Assembly (NCBI GenBank): GCA_045536365.1
Contig: JAZSNL010000014.1
Span: 1 to 64,000 of the forward strand
DNA length: 64,000 nt
Direction: 5' to 3'
Source: JAZSNL01 sp045536365
Lineage (GTDB): Bacteria > Bacillota_I > Bacilli_A > ML615J-28 > CAG-313
Shown here piece by piece: positions 18,413 through 26,934 of the stretch. The notes beneath the pieces were generated by a model. That model was given only the letters and a program-made list of their open reading frames with translations. It did no database searches and was not told the DNA's origin. Made by a program: the position numbers and the translations under genes. Each line of letters begins with the position of its first letter. Position 1 is the stretch's first letter.

Positions 18413-19037
18413 ATTTGCAATTTTCTAACATAGATAAAATCTTTGTTGTAAGTAAATCTATCGCAACTTCATTTTTACCACCTTCAGGAACAATAATATC
18501 TGCTTGTCTTTTTGATGGTTCAACAAAAGTTAAATGCATTGGTCTTACAGTTGTTAAATATTGATTTATTACAGAATCAATTGTTCTACCACGTTCTTGA
18601 ATATCTCTTCTTAATCTTCTGATAAATCTAATATCATCAGGAGTATCAACATATATTTTCATATCAAATAGTTTTAATAATTCAGGATGAGTAAAAATCA
18701 TAATTCCTTCAACTATAATAATATTTGCAGGTTCTACTGTTTCTGTAATATCACTTCTTACTGAATTGACAAAATCATACACTGGTTTTTCGATTTTTTC
18801 TCCATTCATTAATTTTCTTAAATCACTAATAAATAAATCAAAATCATATGCATCAGGATGGTCAAAGTTTACTCTTCTTCTTTCTTCTAATGTTAAATGT
18901 TTTAAATCAACATAATAATCATCTAATCGCATTGCGATAACACTACCATATGTTTCAGTTAGTTCTTTTAGTCTTCTAGCAACTGTTGTTTTTCCTGATG
19001 CTGTTCCTCCAGCAATACCTATTATTTTTGTATTCAT
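18411..19037 (-). CDS. udk: Uridine kinase
   Basis: The 208-residue protein matches bacterial uridine kinases in length and motifs: P-loop GGTASGKT (10-17), RLDDYYVDLKHLTLEERRR with the substrate-binding region, and NFDHPDAYDFDLF. It phosphorylates uridine and cytidine to the monophosphates with ATP or GTP, in the cytoplasm, as part of pyrimidine salvage. It is divergent from hpt, another salvage gene, and stands alone with its own terminator. Confidence 0.93.
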   Translation of the reverse strand: MNTKIIGIAGGTASGKTTVARRLKELTETYGSVIAMRLDDYYVDLKHLTLEERRRVNFDHPDAYDFDLFISDLRKLMNGEKIEKPVYDFVNSVRSDITETVEPANIIIVEGIMIFTHPELLKLFDMKIYVDTPDDIRFIRRLRRDIQERGRTIDSVINQYLTTVRPMHLTFVEPSKRQADIIVPEGGKNEVAIDLLTTKILSMLENCK

Positions 19038-19119
19038 ATTATCACCACATTTCTACAATATTATAACAAATTATGCCATATTTTCAAAATGAAATTATAA
19101 ATATTTTATTTCAATTTTG

Positions 19120-19148
19120 TTGTATCAATTTTTTATTTATGATATACT
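19120..19148 (+). promoter_or_regulatory. Promoter of hpt
   Basis: TTGTAT (19120-19125) and TATACT (19143-19148) are separated by 17 bases; the -10 is extended (TGATATACT). The hpt start codon at 19170 lies about 20 bases downstream. Confidence 0.65.
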
Positions 19149-19169
19149 CTTGTTATGGAGGACTTTTTT

Positions 19170-19718
19170 ATGCATCAAGATATAAAAGAAATATTTGTTA
19201 CTGAAGAAGAAATTGTAGAAATTACTAAAAAATTAGGAAAACAAATAGAGGAAGACTATAAAGATAAAAAGCCCATTTTTTTAGGACTTCTTAACGGCGC
19301 TGTACCTTTTTTTGCTGAACTAACTAAGAGAGTTAATATAATGGCTGAATTTGATTTCATGGATGTTAAAAGTTATGAAGGAACTCAAACATCTGGAATC
19401 GTAAATATTATTAAAGATATGAGCCATGATCCTAAAGGTCGTCATATTATTATTGTTGAAGATATTATAGATACAGGTTATACTCTTGCTTTAGTAGTTG
19501 GAGCACTTAAAAAACGTGGAGCAGCAAGTGTTGAAGTTGCAACTTTATTAGATAAACCAGCCGGAAGAAAGGATTCTTCTGTAAATCCTAAATATATTGG
19601 TCACACTATTGAAAACCAATTTGTAGTAGGATTTGGTTTAGATTATGATGGATATTATCGCAATCTACCTTATATTGGTATTTTAAAAGAATCTGTATAT
19701 AAAAAGAGCAGTAATTAA
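19170..19718 (+). CDS. hpt: Hypoxanthine (guanine) phosphoribosyltransferase
   Basis: I start at ATG 19170, seven bases after GGAGG, rather than at 19155, because the first five codons of the longer frame contain that site. The 182-residue product then matches the usual HPRT length of about 180. The PRPP-binding motif IIIVEDIIDTGYTL is present near residue 95-110, and LLDKPAGRK and VGFGLDYDGYYRNLPYIG match the C-terminal purine-contact region. It makes IMP or GMP from hypoxanthine or guanine and PRPP. It is a single-gene unit with its own promoter and terminator. Confidence 0.92.
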   Translation: MHQDIKEIFVTEEEIVEITKKLGKQIEEDYKDKKPIFLGLLNGAVPFFAELTKRVNIMAEFDFMDVKSYEGTQTSGIVNIIKDMSHDPKGRHIIIVEDIIDTGYTLALVVGALKKRGAASVEVATLLDKPAGRKDSSVNPKYIGHTIENQFVVGFGLDYDGYYRNLPYIGILKESVYKKSSN

Positions 19719-19731
19719 TACTGCTCTTTTT
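19701..19731. terminator. Bidirectional terminator between hpt and the HD-domain gene
   Basis: A perfect 13-bp stem (AAAAAGAGCAGTA with its complement) and a 5-base loop holding the hpt stop codon. T-runs flank it on both strands, and the leftward HD gene ends at its right edge. Confidence 0.9.
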
Positions 19732-20384
19732 TATATAATTTCTTGTTCATTAATTAATAATTTAAATTCAAGTCCAAAATATTTTGTCGCTTCCTTACAT
19801 AAATTCATACGAGATAAGAAAATTTCAAAATATTCAATTATTGGGCAAATACTAGTATCAATAGTTAATGTTAAAGTTAAAGTTTTTTCAACTTTATCTA
19901 TTGATACAATACTTTTTATAGCAGCATAATTAACACGATTATGAATATCATTAATATCTGCATTAGGACGTACTCTGTTTCTTCTAACATCAGTTTTATC
20001 AGCAATTATTAATGCTGAAGAAATTACATTTACAGGATAAGCTGATGATTCATCATGATTTCCTATTGCAGAAACAACTTTTGCAATATCAACTGGATCC
20101 ATTCCTAATCTTGTTAGAATATTAAAAGCCATTAATGCACCTGATTTTGCATGTTCATCACGATTTACCGCATTTCCTATGTCATGCATATATGCAGCTA
20201 TTTTACCTAATTCAATGGTATGTTCATCATATCCTAAAGTTTCTAAAATATATTCAGTAACTTTTACACAACGATATAAATGATTATAGGCATGTTCAGT
20301 ATACCCTACTTCTTCTAGATATTGATCAGCATATTCAATATAAGTATTAATTTCACTGTTTTTCTTTATATCATTAAATTTCAT
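19731..20384 (-). CDS. HD-domain phosphohydrolase
   Basis: The 217-residue protein carries an HD metal-dependent hydrolase domain: His 31, the HD pair His 67-Asp 68 in YMHDIGN, His 110 in GNHDE, and Asp 129 in IADKTD. HD proteins cleave phosphoesters, often of nucleotides or signalling nucleotides; this one is a single HD domain without GYP features or a regulatory domain. The substrate cannot be told. It overlaps the upstream SDR gene by four bases (ATGA), at the end of an SDR/aldo-keto operon. Confidence 0.8.
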   Translation of the reverse strand: MKFNDIKKNSEINTYIEYADQYLEEVGYTEHAYNHLYRCVKVTEYILETLGYDEHTIELGKIAAYMHDIGNAVNRDEHAKSGALMAFNILTRLGMDPVDIAKVVSAIGNHDESSAYPVNVISSALIIADKTDVRRNRVRPNADINDIHNRVNYAAIKSIVSIDKVEKTLTLTLTIDTSICPIIEYFEIFLSRMNLCKEATKYFGLEFKLLINEQEII

Positions 20385-21328
20385 AGATTCTCCTTGTTTT
20401 TAAACCAATTTACCGTTTTTTCAATTGTTTTCTCAAATGGAGTATGTTGATAATTTAAATCTCTTTTTGCTTTAGAACAATCATATTCAGGATTTGTTTT
20501 TAATAATTTAAATACAAGTGGTGATAAATAAGGAACAAAAGGAATACCTAACCATACTAAAAACATTGGTAATTTTGGTACTTTTCTATTTACCCCAATA
20601 GCTTTATTAGTTAAGGAATACATTTTATATACACTTACTATTTCCCCTGACAAGATATAATCATCTTTATAGTCAGAATTTGCTAAATTTATAATAGCTT
20701 CATTAACATCATCAACATCAACAAAATTATATCCTCCTTTAATACCAAATTGCATTTTCATATCAATACTATCTTGTACCATGCTACCGATTGCAGAAGG
20801 TTTCCAGTCATTAGGTCCTATTACTGCAGATGGATAAACAATAGCAGCATTAAAATCAGGATTTTGTTTTATTAATTCTTTAAGATACGCAGTTGCAAGT
20901 GCTTTTGATTTACCATAGTTACCTTCAATTTTATTAATATCAATATATTCAGGCTCTTTTATGTATTCATTTTTCTTCATTTCTAAAGCGTCTACACTAC
21001 TACAAAAAATATATTTCTTAACTTTTTTATTTAAACAAATATTAGCTATTAAATTTGCACCTTCATAATTAATTTTATATACTTGTTCTTTATTCTTATT
21101 TTTTATATCAATTATTCCAGCTAAATGAATTACTATATCACTTGATGTAATATGAGTATTTAAAAATTTTTCATTAAAGATATTTCCTACACAATATTCA
21201 ATTGGTAATTTTTCAATTGATCTATCTATTTTTCGTACTAATACTTTTACTTCTTTATTTAAAGATATTAATTTTCGTACTAGATTGTTTCCAATATGTC
21301 CTGTTGCGCCAGTGATAATGTATGCCAT
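20381..21328 (-). CDS. NAD(P)-dependent epimerase/dehydratase (extended SDR)
   Basis: The 315-residue protein starts with the Rossmann motif TGATGHIG (6-13) and has the catalytic YGKSK (Tyr 138, Lys 142) with upstream Ser 110-111, as in extended short-chain dehydrogenases. VIHLAG and VYPSAVIGPNDW are typical of the family of nucleoside-sugar and dihydroflavonol-reductase-like enzymes. No specific substrate can be inferred. It overlaps both neighbours (one base with the aldo/keto reductase, four with the HD gene), so the three should be made together. Confidence 0.85.
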   Translation of the reverse strand: MAYIITGATGHIGNNLVRKLISLNKEVKVLVRKIDRSIEKLPIEYCVGNIFNEKFLNTHITSSDIVIHLAGIIDIKNKNKEQVYKINYEGANLIANICLNKKVKKYIFCSSVDALEMKKNEYIKEPEYIDINKIEGNYGKSKALATAYLKELIKQNPDFNAAIVYPSAVIGPNDWKPSAIGSMVQDSIDMKMQFGIKGGYNFVDVDDVNEAIINLANSDYKDDYILSGEIVSVYKMYSLTNKAIGVNRKVPKLPMFLVWLGIPFVPYLSPLVFKLLKTNPEYDCSKAKRDLNYQHTPFEKTIEKTVNWFKNKENL

Positions 21329-22464
21329 TATTTTTTACCTAATGCAGCAGTAATTTGTGCATTTGCAGTTTCTAAATCTTTTCTGATACTTATTTGTTGA
21401 GGACAAGCTTTTTCACATTTACCACATTTAATACATAAATCTGGTCCTTCGTTTTTACTCATCATATCATTCCAACCATATCTAACTACATTTGCGTTTT
21501 CAAATTTATAATAAGTATTCCATAATTTAAATACTCTAGGAATATTTACTCCTTTAGGACAAGGCATACAATAACGACAATTTGTGCAATTATTTTTTAT
21601 TCTTAAAGTAAGTTTACTAACTACTTCATCTATTACTTCATTATCTTCTTTTGTTAATGGTTTATAATTATTAAAAGTATTAATATTATCTTTTACTTGA
21701 TCAAAATTTGACATTCCACTTAAAATAACTTTAATATTAGGAAATTGAGCTACCCATCTTAAAGCCCAAGAAGCAGTGCTCATATTTGGTTCTCTTTCAG
21801 ATAATAAACAATTAATATCTTCAGGAAGACTTGCAAGAGTTCCACCTTTAATAGGTTCCATTATAACTAATGGAATGCCTTTTTCTTCAGCTAATCTATA
21901 TCCTTTGATTCCTGCTTGTTCTTCTGTATCAGTATAATTAAATTGAATTTGACAAAAATCCCAATCATAATAATTAATCATCTCTTCAAATACTTCATAA
22001 GAATCATGGAAAGAAAAACCTAAATATTTAATTTTTCCTTGTTTTTTTAATTCAATTAAATGACTTAATAAATTTTCTCTTTTTACTTTTTCAAATTGAA
22101 TCTTATTCATTGAATGCAATAAATAAAAATCAATATATTCTTTATCAACTCTTTTTAATTGATTTTCAAACATTTGCTTTACTTCTTCTAAATTATTAAC
22201 AGCCCACACAGGAAGCTTTGTTGCAAGAAAATAAGAATCACGAGGATACTTATTTAATACTCTTCCTACAAAAGGTTCACTTTCTCCACCATGATATGGA
22301 AAAGCAGTGTCATAATAATTTACACCAGATTGATAAGCATAATCAATCATTTTTTCAGCTAATAATTCATCAATTTTTCCATCACTAGTTAATGGTAATC
22401 TCATAGTACCAAAACCTAATAATGAAGTTTTAATATTTAATTTTTCTAAATGACGATATTCCAT
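21328..22464 (-). CDS. Aldo/keto reductase with C-terminal ferredoxin-type 4Fe-4S domain
   Basis: Residues 1-290 form an aldo/keto reductase barrel with the catalytic tetrad visible: Asp 52, Tyr 57, Lys 83 (ATKLP) and His 117 (LLHSM). The C-terminus adds two cysteine clusters, CTNCRYCMPCPKG and CIKCGKCEKACP, which would bind two 4Fe-4S clusters. This fused form (about 370-390 residues) is common in anaerobes, suggesting electrons from ferredoxin or to it. Substrate unknown. It overlaps the downstream SDR gene by one base and follows the DUF1846 gene by 9 bases. Confidence 0.9.
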   Translation of the reverse strand: MEYRHLEKLNIKTSLLGFGTMRLPLTSDGKIDELLAEKMIDYAYQSGVNYYDTAFPYHGGESEPFVGRVLNKYPRDSYFLATKLPVWAVNNLEEVKQMFENQLKRVDKEYIDFYLLHSMNKIQFEKVKRENLLSHLIELKKQGKIKYLGFSFHDSYEVFEEMINYYDWDFCQIQFNYTDTEEQAGIKGYRLAEEKGIPLVIMEPIKGGTLASLPEDINCLLSEREPNMSTASWALRWVAQFPNIKVILSGMSNFDQVKDNINTFNNYKPLTKEDNEVIDEVVSKLTLRIKNNCTNCRYCMPCPKGVNIPRVFKLWNTYYKFENANVVRYGWNDMMSKNEGPDLCIKCGKCEKACPQQISIRKDLETANAQITAALGKK

Positions 22465-22473
22465 TTTATACCT

Positions 22474-23949
22474 CTAATATAATAATTTATTATTTTGAAC
22501 AGGTTCCATTGTCACATTAATTCTTAATTTCTTTAAAGTATTTGTCTCTTCTGAACTTAACATAACACTTGAATGTAATTCAGCACCTTTTAATTTTTCT
22601 AATTGATTAAGTGCAAGTTCTGCAGCAGGGTTTGTTGATGCAGTAATCGCAAGCGCAATTAAAACATCTAATAAATTTAATCTTGAAGATGAACTATGTA
22701 GTTTATCTTTTTTTAATTCCTGAATAGGATTTATTAAAGAAACTGATATTAAATCAAGTTCATCAGGTAATTTTGCATAGTGTTTTAAAACATTGATAAT
22801 TGCAGCAGCTGATGAAGATAATAAACTAGATTTTTTACCAGTTATGATCTTTTTATTTTTTAATTCTATCGCAACAACTGGAGTTTTATATTCTTCACTT
22901 TTCTTTATTGCTGCAGCAACACAACGTCGATTCTCAACAGAAATATTTAATTCCTTCATAATAACCGAAATTTTATCAACACATTCAGCGTTCAACTTAC
23001 CAGCTTTAACTGCGCATAAAGAATCTAAATATCTTCTTATAATTTCTTGTTTGCTAGATTCACAAACACTTGCTTCATCTTTTATCGCATCACCAACCAT
23101 GTTAACACCCATATCAGTCGGTGAAGCATATGGACAAGTTTCATAAATTCTTTCAAAAATCTTACTTAATACAGGATATACTTCAATATCTCTATTATAA
23201 GTTGTAGTTTCTACACCGTATTTTCTTAAATGATAATAATCAATCATATTAACATCATTTAAATCAACCGTTGCGGCTTCATATGCCAAATTAACAGGAT
23301 GTTTTAAAGGTAAATTCCATACAGGGAAAGTTTCAAACTTTGCATAACCGGATTTAATTCCTCTTATGTTATCATGATATAGTTGAGATAAACAAGTTGC
23401 CATCTTACCGCTTCCAGGACCTGGTGCAGTAACAACAACAATTGGTTTATTAGTTTCAACGTAATCATTTTTACCAAATCCATCTTCACTTAAGATTTTA
23501 TCAATATTATGAGGATATCCAATAATACGATAATGTTTATATGTTTTAATTCCCAAGTAACCTAATTTAGTAATATATGAATCAACAATAGGTTGATTTT
23601 CATAATGTGTAATAACAACACTATTAATAGGTAATTCAAATTTTTCAAATTTATCTATTAATCTTAAAATATCATCTTCATAAGTAATACCTAAATCACT
23701 TCTTATCTTTGAACCTTGAATATCATTTGCGTTAATAACTAATACCATTTCAACTTTCTTTTTAAGTGTTAGTAATACTTTTACTTTAGAGTCAACTTCA
23801 TATCCATTAAATACCCTTGAAGCATGATAATCATCAAATATTTTACCACCTATTTCAAGATATAATTTACCTTCAAATTGATTAACTCTTTCTAATATTT
23901 TATCGCTTTGTAATTTTAAGTATTTTTTATAATCAAATGATTTACCCAT
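22474..23949 (-). CDS. DUF1846 family protein
   Basis: The 491-residue protein matches the conserved DUF1846 family of Firmicutes in length and in blocks such as APGPGSGKMATCLSQLYHD, which resembles a nucleotide-binding loop, and YASPTDMGVNMVG. Structures exist for the family but its biochemical function is not established as far as I know. It is cytoplasmic with no signal or membrane segment. It lies 9 bases from the M48 fusion gene and 9 from the aldo/keto reductase, inside a leftward run of closely packed genes. Confidence 0.85.
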   Translation of the reverse strand: MGKSFDYKKYLKLQSDKILERVNQFEGKLYLEIGGKIFDDYHASRVFNGYEVDSKVKVLLTLKKKVEMVLVINANDIQGSKIRSDLGITYEDDILRLIDKFEKFELPINSVVITHYENQPIVDSYITKLGYLGIKTYKHYRIIGYPHNIDKILSEDGFGKNDYVETNKPIVVVTAPGPGSGKMATCLSQLYHDNIRGIKSGYAKFETFPVWNLPLKHPVNLAYEAATVDLNDVNMIDYYHLRKYGVETTTYNRDIEVYPVLSKIFERIYETCPYASPTDMGVNMVGDAIKDEASVCESSKQEIIRRYLDSLCAVKAGKLNAECVDKISVIMKELNISVENRRCVAAAIKKSEEYKTPVVAIELKNKKIITGKKSSLLSSSAAAIINVLKHYAKLPDELDLISVSLINPIQELKKDKLHSSSSRLNLLDVLIALAITASTNPAAELALNQLEKLKGAELHSSVMLSSEETNTLKKLRINVTMEPVQNNKLLY

Positions 23950-23957
23950 AAAATCAC

Positions 23958-25985
23958 CTACTGTATTTCTATTTTTTTAGTTTCAAAATCTTTTAAATAT
24001 AATTCTAAATCTTCTTTTGTTTTATATATTATCTCTAAACAATGTAGTTGATCATATTTAATTTGATCTAACACATCAAAATGTTTAGTAAAATCAATAG
24101 TTCCACTACCCATTCTTCCATGTTTATCAGCTGTAGAATCATTATCACTATAATGAATATGATATAAATAATCTTTTAATAAAGTTAAATACATAGTATC
24201 ATCATATTCACTTACATGTGCATGACCTGTATCAAAAATGAATTTTAAATTATTAACATTCACTTCTTCGATAATAAATAATATTTCTTCTGGTGAATAA
24301 CCAATTTCACCATCACCAGGCATATTTTCAATCATTAAATTCATATTATATAGATTTGCATATTCAGCTAATTCTTTAGTAACTTTAATACAATGTTTAA
24401 TAATATCATCACGATTATTTTCTTTATCATACCATCCTAAATGTAATGTTAATTTTGTAACATTAAACTTTGCTGCATAATCAATTGCATCTTTTAATAT
24501 TTTAACATTTTCTAAATAATTATCTAAATCACAAATACTATATCTTTTACCATGTGGTAAATGTAAAACTCTTTCTAAATAAGGATATTTTTCTAATAAA
24601 CTATTAATTGAACTAGTATACTCTTCAAACTGACCTTCTTTTGTATGAATTGGATAGAATATTTCAATACCACTAAATAAATTTTGATCAAATAAAGAAT
24701 AATAAGATTCAATTTCTTCCTTGCTTCTTAATTGATTAATAGTAAAACACATCTTATCCTTTACTAATAATTTATTTATTGCAGAAATTCGATCACTCAT
24801 AGGAGGATGAGAATATGATAATTTAACAATTAATGGATGTGGATTCAAATCAGCTAAATTATTTCTCGCAAGTTTTTTTAATCCAGTTATTAAATATCTT
24901 CCATAACCTTGTTCACATGCAAAACGATCCGCTGCATATTCATATTTTCTAGATAAATAACTAGTTCCCATCCCAACTACCGGCATAATAAAATCAAAAA
25001 CTACTTCGGTTAAAATAATATAAATAAAACCATAATTTAATCCATCAAAGCCAAAATCAGTAAATAATCCTTTACAATAAGTCATTAACCAAATTAAAAC
25101 AACAATAATAACAATATTTAATAAACTAGTAAATAAATTCTTAGTTGTATCTTTATGTTTACCATGACCAAGTTCATGAGCAAATACAGCTACTATCTCA
25201 TCTTCACTCATAATATTAATTAAAGTATCATATAAAACAATTGTTTTAAATTTACCTAATCCAGTAAAATACGCATTTGCTTTAGTAGATCTCTTTGATC
25301 CATCCATAACAAAAATATCTTTTACTTTATAACCATTATCAGTTAATAATTTTTCTAATTTAGATCTTAAACTTCCTTCTTCTAAACTAACAAACTTATT
25401 ATTAAGTTTTGCAAATTTAGAATTAAACATAAAGATAAAGATTAAAATTGCAAATACTATAGCTGTAAAAATGATTAATGTCCATACACCAAAACTATCA
25501 TGAAGAACAGCAAATAATTCAATAATACCTAATGAAATTAATATTTCAAAAATAATACCTTTAATTGTATCACCAACGAAAGTCTTTTTATTAGTTTTAT
25601 TAAATCCATACTTTTCTTCTATTTTCATAATATCAATATATCTAAATATAATTCCTGGAATAATAAAAGCAATCTCATAAACTAAAATAACCCAAATAGT
25701 TGTTAATTCAAAATCATCTTTGCCAGGTAATAAATTAACAAAGAAACTAAAAGATTTAGTTAAAAACAATATTAAGATAATAATAACATGAACTATTAAA
25801 TTAATAAAAGTCAATTTACTTTTATCATGATTATATGATAACCATTTCTTATAAGTTGCTTCATCATAAATTTCTTTTACATTATCAGGAATAGGTCTAT
25901 TAACAGACTTACTTTGTAAATTATGTAATAATGCATTATAAATGAAAGAAACAACTACTAAACTACAAACTATAATATAAAACAT
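23958..25985 (-). CDS. Ste24-type M48 metalloprotease fused to a xylose-isomerase-like TIM barrel
   Basis: Residues 1-411 form a complete CAAX-protease-like M48 peptidase: about seven membrane segments, zinc motif HELGH (270-274) followed by GKHKD, and the third ligand region YEYAADRFA. Residues 412-675 form a separate sugar phosphate isomerase/AP endonuclease 2-type barrel, with IEN, FDTGHAH and HIHYSDND motifs that hold metal ions. Both halves are full length for their families. At the junction lies ATG 24752 (Met 412) preceded by AAAGGA, like a retained start site, so the barrel may also be made alone. The frame is open throughout. A gene fusion is the simplest reading; a sequencing error removing a stop should be excluded. 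Confidence 0.85.
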   Translation of the reverse strand: MFYIIVCSLVVVSFIYNALLHNLQSKSVNRPIPDNVKEIYDEATYKKWLSYNHDKSKLTFINLIVHVIIILILFLTKSFSFFVNLLPGKDDFELTTIWVILVYEIAFIIPGIIFRYIDIMKIEEKYGFNKTNKKTFVGDTIKGIIFEILISLGIIELFAVLHDSFGVWTLIIFTAIVFAILIFIFMFNSKFAKLNNKFVSLEEGSLRSKLEKLLTDNGYKVKDIFVMDGSKRSTKANAYFTGLGKFKTIVLYDTLINIMSEDEIVAVFAHELGHGKHKDTTKNLFTSLLNIVIIVVLIWLMTYCKGLFTDFGFDGLNYGFIYIILTEVVFDFIMPVVGMGTSYLSRKYEYAADRFACEQGYGRYLITGLKKLARNNLADLNPHPLIVKLSYSHPPMSDRISAINKLLVKDKMCFTINQLRSKEEIESYYSLFDQNLFSGIEIFYPIHTKEGQFEEYTSSINSLLEKYPYLERVLHLPHGKRYSICDLDNYLENVKILKDAIDYAAKFNVTKLTLHLGWYDKENNRDDIIKHCIKVTKELAEYANLYNMNLMIENMPGDGEIGYSPEEILFIIEEVNVNNLKFIFDTGHAHVSEYDDTMYLTLLKDYLYHIHYSDNDSTADKHGRMGSGTIDFTKHFDVLDQIKYDQLHCLEIIYKTKEDLELYLKDFETKKIEIQ

Positions 25986-25997
25986 AAAATCCCTCTT

Positions 25998-26933
25998 TTA
26001 TCTAAAGTCTAATACTTGATTTTTTATTGGATCAATAGGTGTAATTTTAATAGGCATAAAAACTAGTTCTTCTTCTTGATATTCTTCCGAAAACTGATAA
26101 CTAATTCTTGCGGTTAAATGAATCCATGAATTATTCTTTAATTTTAATCCCATTAAATTATCACACAAATGTCCATATAATTGAATATCATCACTACAAC
26201 AAGTCATAACTTTTCTACCAGCTATAAAAGTACCTTCTGGTAACTGTTTTGATAATATTACCATTGCATTTAATTCAACAACTTTTCCATCATATCTTTC
26301 TTTATTATCAAAAGTATCAATATAGAAACGACCAAAATCTTGGTCTTCAATCTTAATCACTTCAGCATCAATATCATAAGGAAGAGGATCTTCATAAGCT
26401 TCCATAGCTTCAAAATTCTCATCCATTATTAAGATTTGCCCTTGTGAATTAATCATCTTTAAATTAACTTGATAAGGAGTCAAATCCTGAGGATTATTAA
26501 CCCTATTAAAAACAACAATATCAGATACCTTCATCATATCAACTAATCTTTGACGCATATTATTGAAATAAATACCAAAAGTTGTAAAATCAATAAATAA
26601 TAATAATTGTGCTAAACGACAAACACCAGGGAATTTTAAATTATTAACATCCCACATACCATTCATTTCAATTACAATACGATTAGGCTTATGTTCTTTA
26701 ATAGCTTTATCAAAAATCTTACTACTGAAATCTTTTTCTGAAGATATTCTAAATAAAACAATGTTATTTTGAACTAAAAGCTCTTTAGGATATTCAACCT
26801 CTCCTTCTTCACACAAAACAAGTAATGTTTTTCCTCTACTTCCAAAACCATCATTTTCAAAAGTATTAATAATAAATGATGTTTTACCAGAATCAAGAAA
26901 ACCATTAATAATAAACGTAGGTATTTGTCCCAT
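25998..26933 (-). CDS. CobW-type GTPase with C-terminal YcgQ/TIGR03943-like domain
   Basis: The 311-residue protein has a CobW/G3E-type P-loop NGFLDSGKTS (11-20). It lacks the CxCC metal motif of zinc-chaperone CobW proteins, having VLCEEGEVEYP there. The C-terminal 110 residues (YDGKVVELNAMV, AGRKVMTCCSDD, SWIHLTARIS) resemble the end of YcgQ/TIGR03943 proteins, which pair with a permease in metal homeostasis; this match is from memory. It is encoded one base from a second CobW protein with a His/Cys repeat, so a joint role in zinc or another metal is likely (inference). Confidence 0.7.
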   Translation of the reverse strand: MGQIPTFIINGFLDSGKTSFIINTFENDGFGSRGKTLLVLCEEGEVEYPKELLVQNNIVLFRISSEKDFSSKIFDKAIKEHKPNRIVIEMNGMWDVNNLKFPGVCRLAQLLLFIDFTTFGIYFNNMRQRLVDMMKVSDIVVFNRVNNPQDLTPYQVNLKMINSQGQILIMDENFEAMEAYEDPLPYDIDAEVIKIEDQDFGRFYIDTFDNKERYDGKVVELNAMVILSKQLPEGTFIAGRKVMTCCSDDIQLYGHLCDNLMGLKLKNNSWIHLTARISYQFSEEYQEEELVFMPIKITPIDPIKNQVLDFR

Positions 26934-26934
26934 A

